Part shown: positions 8,321 to 16,980 of the stretch, in pieces
Position numbering within the stretch: the stretch's first letter is position 1
Layout: each line of letters begins with the position of its first letter
Assembly: GCA_028281265.1 (NCBI GenBank)
Contig: JANQKE010000074.1
Coordinates: forward strand, 1 to 34,967
Direction: 5' to 3'
Source of the DNA: Alphaproteobacteria bacterium
GTDB lineage: Bacteria > Pseudomonadota > Alphaproteobacteria > DSM-16000 > Inquilinaceae
Length of the DNA stretch: 34,967 nt
The notes under the pieces: generated by a model
Told to the model about the DNA's origin: nothing
Seen by the model: only the letters and a program-made list of their open reading frames with translations
The model's database searches: none
Made by a program: the position numbers and the translations under genes

Positions 8321-9154
8321 TCAGGCCGAAGCGGCCAGCCGCCGCCTGGCAGCCAGATAGACCGGCCGGTCGATCATCCGGCCGTCCAGCCGGGTCACGC
8401 CGGCGCCCGCGTGGAGCGCGGCCTCGAAGGCGGTGACGATACGCATCGCCTCGGCCCGATCGTCCTCGGACAGCCCGAACACCCGGTTCAGCACGTCGAC
8501 CTGTCCGGGATGGATGGCGAATCCGCCGACCGCGCCGGCGTGCCGACCGGCCCGGGCCACGGTCTCGAACCGTGCCAGATCGGTGAATTCGGCGATGCCG
8601 CCGGGATAGCCTAGCAGAGCGACACCGTGCCGGGCCGCCAGATGCGCCAATGTGTTCAGCGCGGCGGCCACCGGCGGCGCATCGGGGGCGGTGCCCAGAT
8701 CGGCCGCCAGGTCTTCGGTGCCCAGGGCGAGCGCACCCAGACAGGCCGGCCACGCGCCCCGGTCGGCATCGAGGGCGGCCAGGCCGGCGGCGTCCTCCAC
8801 CATGGCGATCAGGGTCGGGACGGCGGAGCCGAAGCGGCGGTCGAGTGCTTCGGCGAGCTGGCCGAGCTGGTGCCGCGATCCCGTCTTCGGCAGGACGACG
8901 GCCGACAGGCCGGCGGGCAGCGTCTCCAGGTCCCGGCCGATGAGGTCCAGATCGGCGTTGATCCTCGTCGCCGCCCGGCGCCCGGCCGCGACGATCCCGG
9001 TGACCGCCGACGCGAGCGCGGCGCGCGCGGTGGCTTTCGCGTCGGGCGCCACGCCGTCCTCCAGGTCCAGGCAGATCAGCCCGGCGTCGGTCGCCAGGGC
9101 CTTCGGCACCAGATCGGGGCGGTCGGCGGGAACGAACAGGATGCTCTTCATCAT
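8321..9154 (-). CDS. HpcH/HpaI aldolase - CitE-type CoA-ester lyase
   Basis: A 277-residue TIM-barrel CoA-ester lyase of the CitE/malyl-CoA/citramalyl-CoA lyase family. Recognisable motifs in order are LFVPADRPDL (substrate entry), LDLEDGV (metal and substrate binding), TRIN, VVLPKTGS, MVEDAAG (where many relatives have IETAxG), GTEDLAADLG, GFAIHPGQV and the C-terminal G-MID-P lid. Such enzymes cleave 3-hydroxyacyl-CoA thioesters such as malyl-CoA or citramalyl-CoA. The start has two adjacent ATGs; the GAGG overlapping the stop of the upstream remnant is a likely ribosome site and implies coupling. It lies downstream of the fumarase-type hydratase and the CitF-like stub on the same strand. 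Citramalyl-CoA cleavage to acetyl-CoA and pyruvate is the favoured role by context. Confidence 0.9.
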   Translation of the reverse strand: MMKSILFVPADRPDLVPKALATDAGLICLDLEDGVAPDAKATARAALASAVTGIVAAGRRAATRINADLDLIGRDLETLPAGLSAVVLPKTGSRHQLGQLAEALDRRFGSAVPTLIAMVEDAAGLAALDADRGAWPACLGALALGTEDLAADLGTAPDAPPVAAALNTLAHLAARHGVALLGYPGGIAEFTDLARFETVARAGRHAGAVGGFAIHPGQVDVLNRVFGLSEDDRAEAMRIVTAFEAALHAGAGVTRLDGRMIDRPVYLAARRRLAASA

Positions 9155-9166
9155 GACTTGACGACC

Positions 9167-9478
9167 TCATATCCAGTCCGCGACCCGGCCGTCCCGGGCC
9201 TCGACAGAGACCCTCCGCAGCTCGGTCGGCGGTGCGGGGTCGGCCCTGGCCTTCGCCGCCGCCCAGGCGGCCGATTCCTCGAACGGGTGCATCGGCAGTC
9301 CCGCCTCGATCGGCCGCCGGTGCGGCGCGTCCCGGGCGTCGTGCACGGCGACGGCTTCGGGCGTCACGATCACATCCACGTCGTGTCCGGGCGTCGAGAC
9401 GCAGCGGATATCGGCCACCGGCTTGGCGTGGCCGCCGCCTGACGGATGCTCATCGGCGACGCCTGCGCTCGATCCGTG
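9167..9478 (-). pseudogene. C-terminal remnant of a CitF-like (citrate lyase alpha / citrate CoA-transferase) gene
   Basis: The frame is open on the minus strand from 9478 to a TGA at 9167, about 103 codons, with a GTG at 9418 as its only reasonable start (83 residues). The translation carries STPGHDVDVIVTPEAVAV, then AGLPMHPFEE and a final RDGRVADWI. By recollection this is the order in CitF-type CoA-transferase C-termini: TPGE-VDV-VT-GIAVNP, then AGLPV--IEEL, then V-E-RDGTV-D. The first ~400 residues of such a protein are absent, and the hydratase stop is only 129 bases upstream. It therefore looks like the stub left by a deletion between the hydratase and lyase genes. A small functional protein or chance resemblance remains possible. 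Confidence 0.5.
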
Positions 9479-9602
9479 TCAGAGGGTAAGGGTTTTCAAA
9501 CGCTTCCGGACCGGGGCCGGTTTCGCCGCTTGTCAGCGCCTCATTGAAGGACGGATCGATCGCCGGGAGAACGGGGGCAACGGCTTCGGCCCGATATAGG
9601 CG

Positions 9603-9608
9603 CCTCCT
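9603..9608 (-). promoter_or_regulatory. Orphan Shine-Dalgarno sequence at the hydratase stop
   Basis: On the minus strand a perfect AGGAGG overlaps the TAG stop of the hydratase gene. No ATG, GTG or TTG follows at normal spacing. It looks like the ribosome site of a downstream gene whose start has been lost, which fits the CitF-like stub that follows. Confidence 0.45.
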
Positions 9609-11133
9609 ATGGCGCCGATGGCGGCAGGACCGGGACCGCCCGCCCGCGCCACGAGGCCGGCCCGATCGTATGGATTGAAGCGCCCCGGCTGTCGACGGCG
9701 ACGCTGACCGGCATGTCGCGCACCTCGAACTCGCGGATCGCTTCCATGCCGAGGTCGTCGAAGGCGACGATCCGGGACGATCGGATCGCCTTGGCGACGA
9801 GAACCGCCGCCCCGCCGACGGCGATCAGATAGGTGGCGCGATGGCGGGCGATCTGCGCGATCGCCTCCGGCCCCCGTTCCGCCTTGCCGATCATGGCCAG
9901 AAGGCCCTGGTCGAGAACCGGGCCGACGAAGCGGTCCATGCGTGTCGCCGTCGTCGGTCCCGCCGGGCCGACGATCTCGTCGCCGACGGGATCGACCGGG
10001 CCGACATAGTAGATCACCCGTCCGTCCAGGGACACCGGCAGCGGATCTCCGCGCTTCAGCATGTCGACCAGGCGCTTGTGCGCGGCGTCGCGGCCGGTGA
10101 GGACCTTGCCCGACAACAAAAGCGTCTCGCCGGGTTCCCAGTCGGCCATGGCCTCCCGGGTCAGCCGATCCAGGTCGACCCGCCGCAGCCCGTCGGTCGG
10201 GCCGACGCCGTCGACCCGGGGCCAGGCGTCGAGATCGGGCGGGTCCAGATAGGCCGGGCCGGAGCCGTCCAGCACCACCGTGCCGTGCCGGTTGGCGGCG
10301 CATTGCGGCACCAGGGCGACCGGCTTGGATGCGGCATGCGTGGGATAGGTGGCGATCTTGACGTCGACCACCGTGGTCAGCCCGCCGAGCCCCTGCGCCC
10401 CGATCCCCAGCGCGTTGATCCGGTCGTACAGGGCGAGCCGCAACTCCTCCTCGCGGCTCCGCGGTCCGCGCCGGATCAGATCGGTCATATCGATCTCTTC
10501 CATCACGGCGCGCTTGGCCAGAAGCATGGCTTTCTCGGCGCTGCCGCCCACGCCGATGCCGATCACACCCGGCGGGCACCAACCGGCGCCCAGGGTGGCG
10601 ACCGTGTCCACCACCCAGTCGGCGGTGTCGGCCGATGGGGTGAGCATGGCGTAGCGCGCCTTGTTCTCCGACCCTCCGCCCTTGGCCGCGATCAGCAGCT
10701 CCAGGGTACGGCCCGGCACGGTCTCGACATGGGTGACCGCCGGCGTGTTGTCGCGCGTGTTCCGGCGCTCGAAGACCGGGTCTGCGACCATCGAGGCGCG
10801 CAAGGGGTTGGCCTGATCCAGATAGGCGAGACGGACGCCCTCGTCGACGATGGCCGGCAACGCTTTGTCGGAGGCGACGACGACCGACTGCCCCAATCGC
10901 GCGAAGACGGTGACCAGCCCCGTGTCCTGGCAGAGAGGCCGCCGGCCGATCGCCGCCAGGCGCGAGCTTTCGAGGATCTGTCCGATCGCCGCCTTCGCCG
11001 CGGCGCTTTGTTCACGCCCGTAGGCCAGGGCGAGATGGTCGAGATAGTCGGCCGTGTGATAGACGGCGATATGCTGAAGCGCCGCTCGGACGCTTTCGAC
11101 AATATCGTCATGGGCGATGACGGTCGGTCGCAT
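9607..11133 (-). CDS. Class I fumarase-type [4Fe-4S] hydratase (fumarase/mesaconase/tartrate dehydratase family)
   Basis: A 508-residue class I hydro-lyase with the alpha and beta domains fused, as in FumA. Three cysteines sit where the [4Fe-4S] cluster ligands are expected: Cys68 in PLCQDTG, Cys186 in GWCPPGVIG and Cys278 in VPQCAANRH. The N-terminal domain has KGGGSENK (151-158) and the second domain carries VGPAGPTTATRMDRF. It would hydrate a trans-dicarboxylate such as fumarate or mesaconate in the cytoplasm and should be oxygen-sensitive. The ATG at 11133 has AGGA about six bases upstream. Its position before a CitE-type lyase, with a family III CoA-transferase nearby, favours a mesaconate/citramalate role. 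Fumarase activity cannot be excluded. Confidence 0.9.
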   Translation of the reverse strand: MRPTVIAHDDIVESVRAALQHIAVYHTADYLDHLALAYGREQSAAAKAAIGQILESSRLAAIGRRPLCQDTGLVTVFARLGQSVVVASDKALPAIVDEGVRLAYLDQANPLRASMVADPVFERRNTRDNTPAVTHVETVPGRTLELLIAAKGGGSENKARYAMLTPSADTADWVVDTVATLGAGWCPPGVIGIGVGGSAEKAMLLAKRAVMEEIDMTDLIRRGPRSREEELRLALYDRINALGIGAQGLGGLTTVVDVKIATYPTHAASKPVALVPQCAANRHGTVVLDGSGPAYLDPPDLDAWPRVDGVGPTDGLRRVDLDRLTREAMADWEPGETLLLSGKVLTGRDAAHKRLVDMLKRGDPLPVSLDGRVIYYVGPVDPVGDEIVGPAGPTTATRMDRFVGPVLDQGLLAMIGKAERGPEAIAQIARHRATYLIAVGGAAVLVAKAIRSSRIVAFDDLGMEAIREFEVRDMPVSVAVDSRGASIHTIGPASWRGRAVPVLPPSAP

Positions 11134-11714
11134 GGTGTTCCTGGTGCGGGCGGCCTCTCAAGCGCCTCCGGGCATCATGATGGGGTTTTTCGTCGGCCTT
11201 GTGCAGTCTCGAATGCCAAGGGCCGCCATAGGCTGCGTCTTGAGCCGCGAGGGTCCGAAGACCGGGCCGCACCGTCTCGACCAGCTTCGCCGGACCCGGG
11301 AGCGGATTGATGCGGTGAGCGATAGGCCGCTATCCATCTCGAAACAGACGGTGACGGTGCGGGCACGCCGGCCCGATCTTTCGTCGACCAGGCCTCTGCA
11401 GGCTGGGGGCCGGTCTTTTCCAGGCATGTCAAGGACGGCCAAGCCACAGCACGGAGGATCACCCTCGACGTCTCCTGCGCCTGGAAGCAGCCCCTATCCG
11501 GAGACACCCCACGGCCCCTCCGCCCGTGCGAGGCGTTCGGGGCCGGTTTTGATCCCGGATGGCGAAGGGTGGTGTCCAGGGCACGCAAGCGGCACAAGAC
11601 AGGAGAGATCATCGGCACGGGCGTGAGGCTGAGGCGCGCGTCCGGATCGAGGCCTGGCGCAGGCACGACACCACCGATGTTCGCACCGTAGCCTCGGCTC
11701 TGGAGGCGCCGCGG
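11134..11714. other. 581-base region without a convincing gene
   Basis: Between the hydratase start and the rsmI stop, several frames are open on both strands, but none shows a recognisable domain, a good ribosome site or the third-position bias of the neighbours. The only structured part seen is the hairpin repeat at 11411-11490. The first ~50 bases next to 11134 must hold the hydratase leader and probably its promoter. The remainder may be decayed sequence. Confidence 0.5.
11411..11490. repeat. Dispersed hairpin repeat, copy A
   Basis: This ~80-base element matches 31016-31105 over most of its length, sharing the core AAGCCACAGCAC and GACGTC, in the same orientation. TTCCAGGC at 11418-11425 pairs perfectly with GCCTGGAA at 11479-11486. 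GTCAAGG (11428-11434) pairs with CCTCGAC (11463-11469) with one mismatch. A small GGC-CAA-GCC hairpin sits in the loop; copy B has GGC-GAA-GCC there. This looks like a REP-like intergenic palindrome. Confidence 0.65.
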
Positions 11715-12440
11715 CTACGCTTCCGCCTTCGGGCTCGACGAGGGAGATGAGCTCGCCGCCTCAGTCCCCGCGATCAGCAATACATACTCACCCAAGGGCT
11801 TGAAGCCGGGTGCGGTGACCCTGTCGGCAAGTGCTGCCAACGGCAGGCGATCGACGCGTTCGTGCAGCTTGGTCAGGTCGTTGGCCAGTGCCGCGGGCCG
11901 GTCACCGAACACCTCCAGCGCGGCCGCGACCAGCTTGCCGATCCGGTATGGGCTCTCATAGTAGATCAGCGTGGTGTCAAGGTCGGCGTCGGCGGCCAGA
12001 AACCGCGCCCGGGCGCCGGACTTGCGCGGCGGGAAGCCGCGGAAGGTGAACGCGTGCGCCGGCAGTCCGGACAGGGTCAGGGCCGGGATCAGGGCGGCCG
12101 GGCCGGGCAGGGCGGTGACCGGGACGCCGGCCTCGATCGCCGCGCGGACGGCCGAGTATCCGGGATCGCTGATCCCCGGCGAGCCGGCATCGGTGACGAT
12201 CGCCACGGACTTGCCCTGCCGCACCGCCTCGATCAGCCCGCCGACGCTGCGCGCCTCGTTATGGGCGTGGAAGGGCACCATCTTGGTGCCGATGCCGTAA
12301 TGCCGCAGCAGCTTGGCCGTGTGCCGGGTGTCTTCGGCCGCGATCAGGTCGACCGTCTTGAGCGTCTCGACCGCCCGATAGGTCATGTCGCCGAGATGGC
12401 CGATCGGCGTGGCGACGAGGTAGAGGGTCGGCTCGGTCAT
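11715..12440 (-). CDS. rsmI: 16S rRNA (cytidine1402-2'-O)-methyltransferase
   Basis: A 241-residue SAM-dependent methyltransferase of the tetrapyrrole-methylase fold, matching RsmI, which 2'-O-methylates C1402 in the 16S rRNA decoding centre. It starts with [18 protein letters not shown], followed by [30 protein letters not shown] and [16 protein letters not shown], the standard RsmI blocks. The reading frame is open well upstream, but the ATG at 12440 fits the family start and overlaps the stop of the upstream methyltransferase gene by four bases (ATGA), so the two are translationally coupled. At 241 residues it is somewhat shorter than E. coli RsmI (286), missing part of the C-terminal extension. 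Confidence 0.94.
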   Translation of the reverse strand: MTEPTLYLVATPIGHLGDMTYRAVETLKTVDLIAAEDTRHTAKLLRHYGIGTKMVPFHAHNEARSVGGLIEAVRQGKSVAIVTDAGSPGISDPGYSAVRAAIEAGVPVTALPGPAALIPALTLSGLPAHAFTFRGFPPRKSGARARFLAADADLDTTLIYYESPYRIGKLVAAALEVFGDRPAALANDLTKLHERVDRLPLAALADRVTAPGFKPLGEYVLLIAGTEAASSSPSSSPKAEA

Positions 12441-13447
12441 GGGCGATCCTCGCCGGTGGCGGCTTCCGTGCCCGTCCCTTTGCGCAGCCGGCAGGTGAAG
12501 AACCCCTCCATATGCGGGCTTGGTTCCACCCGGACGGCATGGGCGAGGCCGGAATGAAAGCGGCGTTCGCCCCATCGCGCCAACCCCGGTCGCGTGCCCG
12601 GGATGTCGACCCCGATCGGCTCCGCCCCGGCCGGGAAATGGCGGAGCAGGTGATCCACCGGGGCTTCGTTCTCCTCCGGCGCGAAGGTGCAGGTCGCAAA
12701 GACCAGCACACCACCGGGCTTGAGCAGCTTGAACGCGGCCACCAGCATCCGCTGCTGCAGCCGGCCCATCCGTTCGACCCGGTCCAGCGACCAGTGCCGC
12801 AGCGCGCCCGGCTTGGACAGGTTCATCATCCCTTCGCCGGAGCATTGGGCGTCCAGCAGGATGCGGTCGAACCGCCGGTCGATGACCTTGTCGACATATT
12901 GCCCGGGATGAGCGGTCACCGCCGCGGGGCGGACGTGGAAAGCGGTCATGACCGCCTCGAGCTTCTCCAGGCGCGGTTTCAGCGCATCGTTGAGCCAGAG
13001 CCGGGCCGCACCGCCGGTGCGGGAGGCGATATGGGCGCTCTTCCCGCCCGGTGCGGCGCAGACATCCAGCACGTCCTCCCCCGGCCGGGCGCCGAGGGCC
13101 ACCACCGGAACCATCGAGGACGCGTTCTGGATGTAGACATGCCCTTGGGTGAACAGGGGCGATGCCGCGAGATCCGCCTTGTCGCTTTCCAGGAAATGGG
13201 CGTCGGCGCACCAGGGAATGGGGGTGAGGCGATGGCCCTCCGCCGTCAGCCGGTCGCCGACCGCATCGATCCCCAGCGGGCTCAACCGGTTGATCCAGAG
13301 GCTCGACCGCAGGGGCACCGAAGCCAGCGCCTCGGCTTCCGCGGCGCGGACATCGAAGATACGGCTCAGCCGGTCCAGGAACTGGCTGCGTTTGGCCTTG
13401 TCGCCCGCACCAGGCGGGATCGACCGTTTCCCCTTCGCTTTGGCCAC
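12437..13447 (-). CDS. RsmB/NOP2-family RNA (cytosine-C5)-methyltransferase
   Basis: A 336-residue SAM-dependent m5C methyltransferase. The SAM-binding motif [16 protein letters not shown], the acidic motif [14 protein letters not shown], the motif IV cysteine in [12 protein letters not shown] (usually PCSG) and the motif VI catalytic cysteine in [13 protein letters not shown] are all present. The short lysine-rich N-terminus ([12 protein letters not shown]) suits RNA binding. It probably methylates rRNA, as RsmB or RsmF does; the exact target is not readable from the sequence. It overlaps rsmI by four bases downstream and lies three bases after the hypothetical protein gene upstream, so the three genes form a tight minus-strand operon linked to rRNA modification. 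Confidence 0.9.
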   Translation of the reverse strand: MAKAKGKRSIPPGAGDKAKRSQFLDRLSRIFDVRAAEAEALASVPLRSSLWINRLSPLGIDAVGDRLTAEGHRLTPIPWCADAHFLESDKADLAASPLFTQGHVYIQNASSMVPVVALGARPGEDVLDVCAAPGGKSAHIASRTGGAARLWLNDALKPRLEKLEAVMTAFHVRPAAVTAHPGQYVDKVIDRRFDRILLDAQCSGEGMMNLSKPGALRHWSLDRVERMGRLQQRMLVAAFKLLKPGGVLVFATCTFAPEENEAPVDHLLRHFPAGAEPIGVDIPGTRPGLARWGERRFHSGLAHAVRVEPSPHMEGFFTCRLRKGTGTEAATGEDRP

Positions 13448-13450
13448 CGG

Positions 13451-14098
13451 CTACAGGCGCTCCAAGGCCCGGTCCGTCAGATCGGCCACGGTCAGGAACG
13501 CATCCGTCTCGATCGGGACCAGCAGGCTGCCATGGGCCAGGGCATCCCGGGTCCGTTTGGCGCGGACCAGGGCGGAGCGGGCGTCCGGGCCCATCGGCAT
13601 GCGGCCTTCCAGCAGACGGATGGCCAGGGAGCTGTGCAGGTCCAGGGTACCGCCCGGGTCGCTGGTGTCGGCTGCCAGCATCCGAACCACGCACTCGAAC
13701 GCCGACCAGATGCCCAGTGCCCCCAGCCCCGGCTCCGGCCCCTGCAGGGCGGCCCGGCCCGCGGCCAGCCAGCGCCGGGCCGTCGACGCTGCCGGGATGT
13801 CCCTGGCGATCGGCGCGTCGCCTTCCAGGAAGTGCCGTTCCAGCCGCCAATCGGGCAGGGTGGCGATCGCCGCTTCCAGGGAGCGTAAGGTGCGCACCGC
13901 GAAGCCGCCCGGCGGTTCCAGAACCACCGCCACCGCCTCTTGGTCCGACCAGGCGATCAGGTCGAGGTCCTTGCCGCGCAGGCCACCGGGCAGGCTGCCG
14001 GGTTCCGGGGCGATGGCGACGCGATAGCCACGCTCCTCATAGAGATCGGCGACCACCGCCCGGCGCTGGTCGAGGTCGAAGCCTGCGGAAGGGATCAT
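13451..14098 (-). CDS. Hypothetical protein: degenerate restriction-endonuclease-like domain plus HEPN-like RX4H motif
   Basis: A 215-residue protein without a confident family name. Residues 18-63 ([35 protein letters not shown]) follow the pattern of small PD-(D/E)XK nuclease-like domains of the REase_AHJR type. Asp46 and Glu61 occupy likely metal-ligand positions, but the catalytic Lys that should follow Glu by two residues is Pro63, so cleavage activity is doubtful. The C-terminal half is helical and carries RDALAH (184-189), which fits the R-X4-H signature of HEPN ribonucleases. It is the first gene of the operon with two RNA methyltransferases. It could bind or cut RNA, or be a dead remnant; no antitoxin-like partner is next to it. 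Confidence 0.6.
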   Translation of the reverse strand: MIPSAGFDLDQRRAVVADLYEERGYRVAIAPEPGSLPGGLRGKDLDLIAWSDQEAVAVVLEPPGGFAVRTLRSLEAAIATLPDWRLERHFLEGDAPIARDIPAASTARRWLAAGRAALQGPEPGLGALGIWSAFECVVRMLAADTSDPGGTLDLHSSLAIRLLEGRMPMGPDARSALVRAKRTRDALAHGSLLVPIETDAFLTVADLTDRALERL

Positions 14099-14191
14099 CG
14101 CGACGCTCGTCGCCCCCGTCTGGTGGCGGGGCGCATGGGAGGGGCGGGCCGCTTGCCCGCCCCCGGAGCCTGCAAGATGGCCGTTCCGGCG

Positions 14192-15652
14192 TCAGGCGTC
14201 GATCCCGCCCAGGCAGAGATATTTGAGCTCCAGGTATTCGTCGATGCCGTATTTGGAGCCTTCGCGGCCGATACCGCTTTCCTTCATCCCGCCGAACGGG
14301 GCCACTTCGGTGGAGATGATGCCCTCGTTGATGCCGACGATGCCGTATTCCAGCGCCTCGGCGACCCGGTACACCCGGCCGATGTCACGGGTGTAGAAAT
14401 AGGCAGCCAGGCCGAACTCGGTGGCGTTGGCCAGGGCGATCGCCTCGGCCTCGTCGGCGACCTTGAACACCGGGGCGACCGGCCCGAAGGTCTCCTCGCC
14501 CGCGCACAGCATGTCCGGGGTGGCATCGGCGATCACCGTGGGCTCGAAGAAGGTGCCGCCCAGGGCGTGGCGCCTGCCGCCGGTGACCACCCGGCCCCCC
14601 CTGGCGACGGCATCGGCGATGTGCGCCTCGACCTTGGCGACGGCCTGCGGGTCGATCAGCGGGCCCTGCTGGGCATCCGCCTCGGTGCCGGGAGCGACCT
14701 TCAACGTGGCCGCGGCCGCGGCCAGCTTGTCGACGAAGGCCTCGTAGACATCGGCGTGGACGATCAGCCGGTTGGCGCAGACGCATGTCTGGCCGGCGTT
14801 GCGGTATTTCGAGGCCATCGCCCCGGCCACCGCGGCATCGAGATCGGCGTCGTCGAACACGATGAAGGGCGCGTTCCCACCCAGTTCCAGCGACAGCTTC
14901 TTCATCGTGTCGGCGCATTGCCGCATCAGCAGCTTGCCCACCTCGGTCGAGCCGGTGAAGGACAGCTTGCGCACGATCGGGTTGGCCGTCAGCTCGCCGC
15001 CGATGGTCCTGGCGTCGCCGGTGACGACGCTGAGCACGCCCGCCGGCACCCCGGCCCGTTCGGCCAGCACCGCCATCGCCAGGGCGGACAGCGGCGTCGC
15101 CTCGGCCGGCTTGATCACCATCGGACAGCCCGCGGCCAGGGCCGGACCGGCCTTGCGCGTGATCATCGCCGAGGGGAAGTTCCACGGCGTGATCGCCGCG
15201 GTGACGCCGATCGGCTCCTTCACCACGAGGATGCGGCGGCCGGGCAGGTGATGCGGGATGGTGTCGCCATAGACCCGCTTGCCCTCTTCGGCGAACCATT
15301 CGAGGAAGCTGGCCGCGTAGGCGATCTCTCCCCTGGCTTCGGTGAGAGGCTTGCCCTGCTCCCGGGTCATGATCAGGGCGAGATCGTCCTGCGCGGCCAT
15401 CATCAGGTCGCGCCAGCGCTTGAGGATCGCCGCCCGCTCCTTGGCCGGCAGCGCCCGCCATGCCGGCCAGGCGTCCCGCGCCGCCTCGATCGCGGTCCGG
15501 GTCTCCGCCACCCCGCAATCGGGCAGGGCGGCCAGAACCTCCCCCGAGGCCGGGTCGGTCACCGCGACGGTGGCCCCGGTCTCCGAGGCGGCCAGCCAGC
15601 GGCCGGCGACGAAGGCTTCGGTCTTGAGGAGATCGGGATCGGAAAGCTGCAT
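14192..15652 (-). CDS. gabD: Succinate-semialdehyde dehydrogenase [NAD(P)+]
   Basis: A 486-residue aldehyde dehydrogenase with the features of GabD, which oxidises succinic semialdehyde to succinate at the end of the GABA shunt. The N-terminus LSDPDLLKTEAFVAGRWL and the C-terminus GSKYGIDEYLELKYLCLGG are characteristic. Glu256 in LELGG is the general base and Cys290 in GQTCVCANR the nucleophile, with Cys292 two residues on. Human SSADH has the same Cys-X-Cys arrangement, where it is a redox switch. The ATG at 15652 is chosen for its match to GabD N-termini; the open frame runs far upstream over the next gene. No strong ribosome site is seen. It lies 131 bases downstream of the hydroquinone reductase gene. 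Confidence 0.92.
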   Translation of the reverse strand: MQLSDPDLLKTEAFVAGRWLAASETGATVAVTDPASGEVLAALPDCGVAETRTAIEAARDAWPAWRALPAKERAAILKRWRDLMMAAQDDLALIMTREQGKPLTEARGEIAYAASFLEWFAEEGKRVYGDTIPHHLPGRRILVVKEPIGVTAAITPWNFPSAMITRKAGPALAAGCPMVIKPAEATPLSALAMAVLAERAGVPAGVLSVVTGDARTIGGELTANPIVRKLSFTGSTEVGKLLMRQCADTMKKLSLELGGNAPFIVFDDADLDAAVAGAMASKYRNAGQTCVCANRLIVHADVYEAFVDKLAAAAATLKVAPGTEADAQQGPLIDPQAVAKVEAHIADAVARGGRVVTGGRRHALGGTFFEPTVIADATPDMLCAGEETFGPVAPVFKVADEAEAIALANATEFGLAAYFYTRDIGRVYRVAEALEYGIVGINEGIISTEVAPFGGMKESGIGREGSKYGIDEYLELKYLCLGGIDA

Positions 15653-15783
15653 GGATCTGCTGTCGTCAGGAGGATGAGGCGCCACCGGCGCCCGACTATA
15701 GGACACTGTGCCCGTGGTGAGCGAGGGGGGCGATGCCGGATCTCGGCCGTACGGTGCCGGCGTCGGCGACGAGGGATCACGCC

Positions 15784-16773
15784 CTATGCCGCCGGCTGCA
15801 GCGCCGCCCGCCCGTGGGGGGCGGTGAAGTCGATCGACGGCCCCTTGGGCACGATCCGGGTCGGGTTGATGGTCTCGTGGCTCTGATAGTAGTGCCGCTT
15901 GATGTGGTCGACATGGACGGTCTCCGCCACGCCGGGGACCTGGTACAGCTCGCGGGTGTAGGCCCACAGATTGGGATAGTCGACGATCCGCTGTCGGTTG
16001 GTCTTGAAGTGGCCGACATAGACCAGGTCGAAGCGGACCAGGGTGGTGAACAGTCGCCAATCGGCCTCGGTGATCGTGTCCCCGACCAGGTAGCGGTGCC
16101 GGCTCAACCGCGCCTCCATCCGGTCCAGGGCGCCGAACAGCGTGTCGAACGCCTCCTCGTAGGCCGCCTGGGTGGTGGCGAAACCGCATTTGTAGACGCC
16201 GTTGTTGATCGCGTCGTAGACCTCGGCATTGACCGCATCGATCTCGGCCCGAAGCCGATCGGGGTAGAGGTCGAGCGGTCTGGCCCCGAGCCCGTCGAAC
16301 GCGGTGTTGAGCATCCGCAAGATCTCGGACGATTCGTTGCTGACGATCGTGTTGCGCGCCCTGTCCCACAGGATCGGGACGGTGACCCGGCCGGTGTAGT
16401 CCGATCGGGCGCGGGTGTAGACCTGATGCGCCCGGGTGAACCCGTGCAGCGGATCGGCCGTCGCCGCCCCTTCCGCGCCGAAGGTCCAGCCCTCCGATCC
16501 CATGAGGGCATCGACGGGGCTGGCGCCGATCATGTCGCCCAGCCCCTTGAGGGTGCGGACGATCAGCGTGCGATGGGCCCAAGGACAGGCGTAGGACACG
16601 TAGAGGTGGTAGCGCCCCGCCTCGGCCTCGAAGCCGCCTTCGCCGCTGGGCCCGGCCGACCCGTCGGCGGTGATCCAGTTGCGGAACCGGCTCTCGCTGC
16701 GGATGAACCGGCCCCCGCTGTTCTTGGTGTCGTACCAGCGGTCGTGCCAGGCGCCGTCGATCAACAGGCCCAT
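15784..16773 (-). CDS. Glutathionyl-hydroquinone reductase (Xi-class GST, YqjG/PcpF type)
   Basis: A 329-residue glutathione S-transferase-like protein of the length typical for the Xi class. The catalytic cysteine is Cys63 in YACPWAHRTL. The N-terminal lead-in (MGLLIDGAW, then GGRFIR-ES-FRNWI) and later FEEAFDTLFGALDRMEARLS fit YqjG. The class removes glutathione from glutathionyl-hydroquinones, dealing with products of quinone stress. The ATG at 16773 has GAGAGGA about eight bases upstream. It is divergent from the LysR gene at 16981, the layout expected for a regulator and its inducible target. Confidence 0.93.
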   Translation of the reverse strand: MGLLIDGAWHDRWYDTKNSGGRFIRSESRFRNWITADGSAGPSGEGGFEAEAGRYHLYVSYACPWAHRTLIVRTLKGLGDMIGASPVDALMGSEGWTFGAEGAATADPLHGFTRAHQVYTRARSDYTGRVTVPILWDRARNTIVSNESSEILRMLNTAFDGLGARPLDLYPDRLRAEIDAVNAEVYDAINNGVYKCGFATTQAAYEEAFDTLFGALDRMEARLSRHRYLVGDTITEADWRLFTTLVRFDLVYVGHFKTNRQRIVDYPNLWAYTRELYQVPGVAETVHVDHIKRHYYQSHETINPTRIVPKGPSIDFTAPHGRAALQPAA

Positions 16774-16980
16774 GGTCGATGTCCTCTCGGTTGAACCGGT
16801 CCTCCGGGGGCGGGGAGGTGGGCGCGGGGCCCGTCCGGACCCCGGCCTGCCGTCGACATGGGCCCGGACGGCTGTTTCTCCATCGCCCGGTCGTTCACAA
16901 CACCGTTTCCGTCTATGCCCTGTCCCGGGGGCCCGGACGATCGGGGCCGATGCCGAGGCCCGAAGACGAGGAGGTCGATG

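Noticed and set aside
9450-9606. Minus-strand open frame of about 45 codons (reading AEAVAPVLPAIDPSFNEAL) after the orphan AGGAGG
   Set aside because: It has no ATG, GTG or TTG start, weaker third-position G/C than neighbours and no match I recognise; kept only as possible decayed sequence of the lost gene.
11175-11666. Overlapping open frames on both strands in the 581-base gap
   Set aside because: No ribosome site, no motif, stop-free only because of high G/C; the hairpin repeat runs through them.
13940-15886. A 648-codon open frame on the plus strand opposite gabD and the HEPN-like gene
   Set aside because: It is the mirror of strongly G/C-biased coding on the other strand, rich in Gly, Arg, Asp and His, with no family motif; gabD motifs on the minus strand explain the region.
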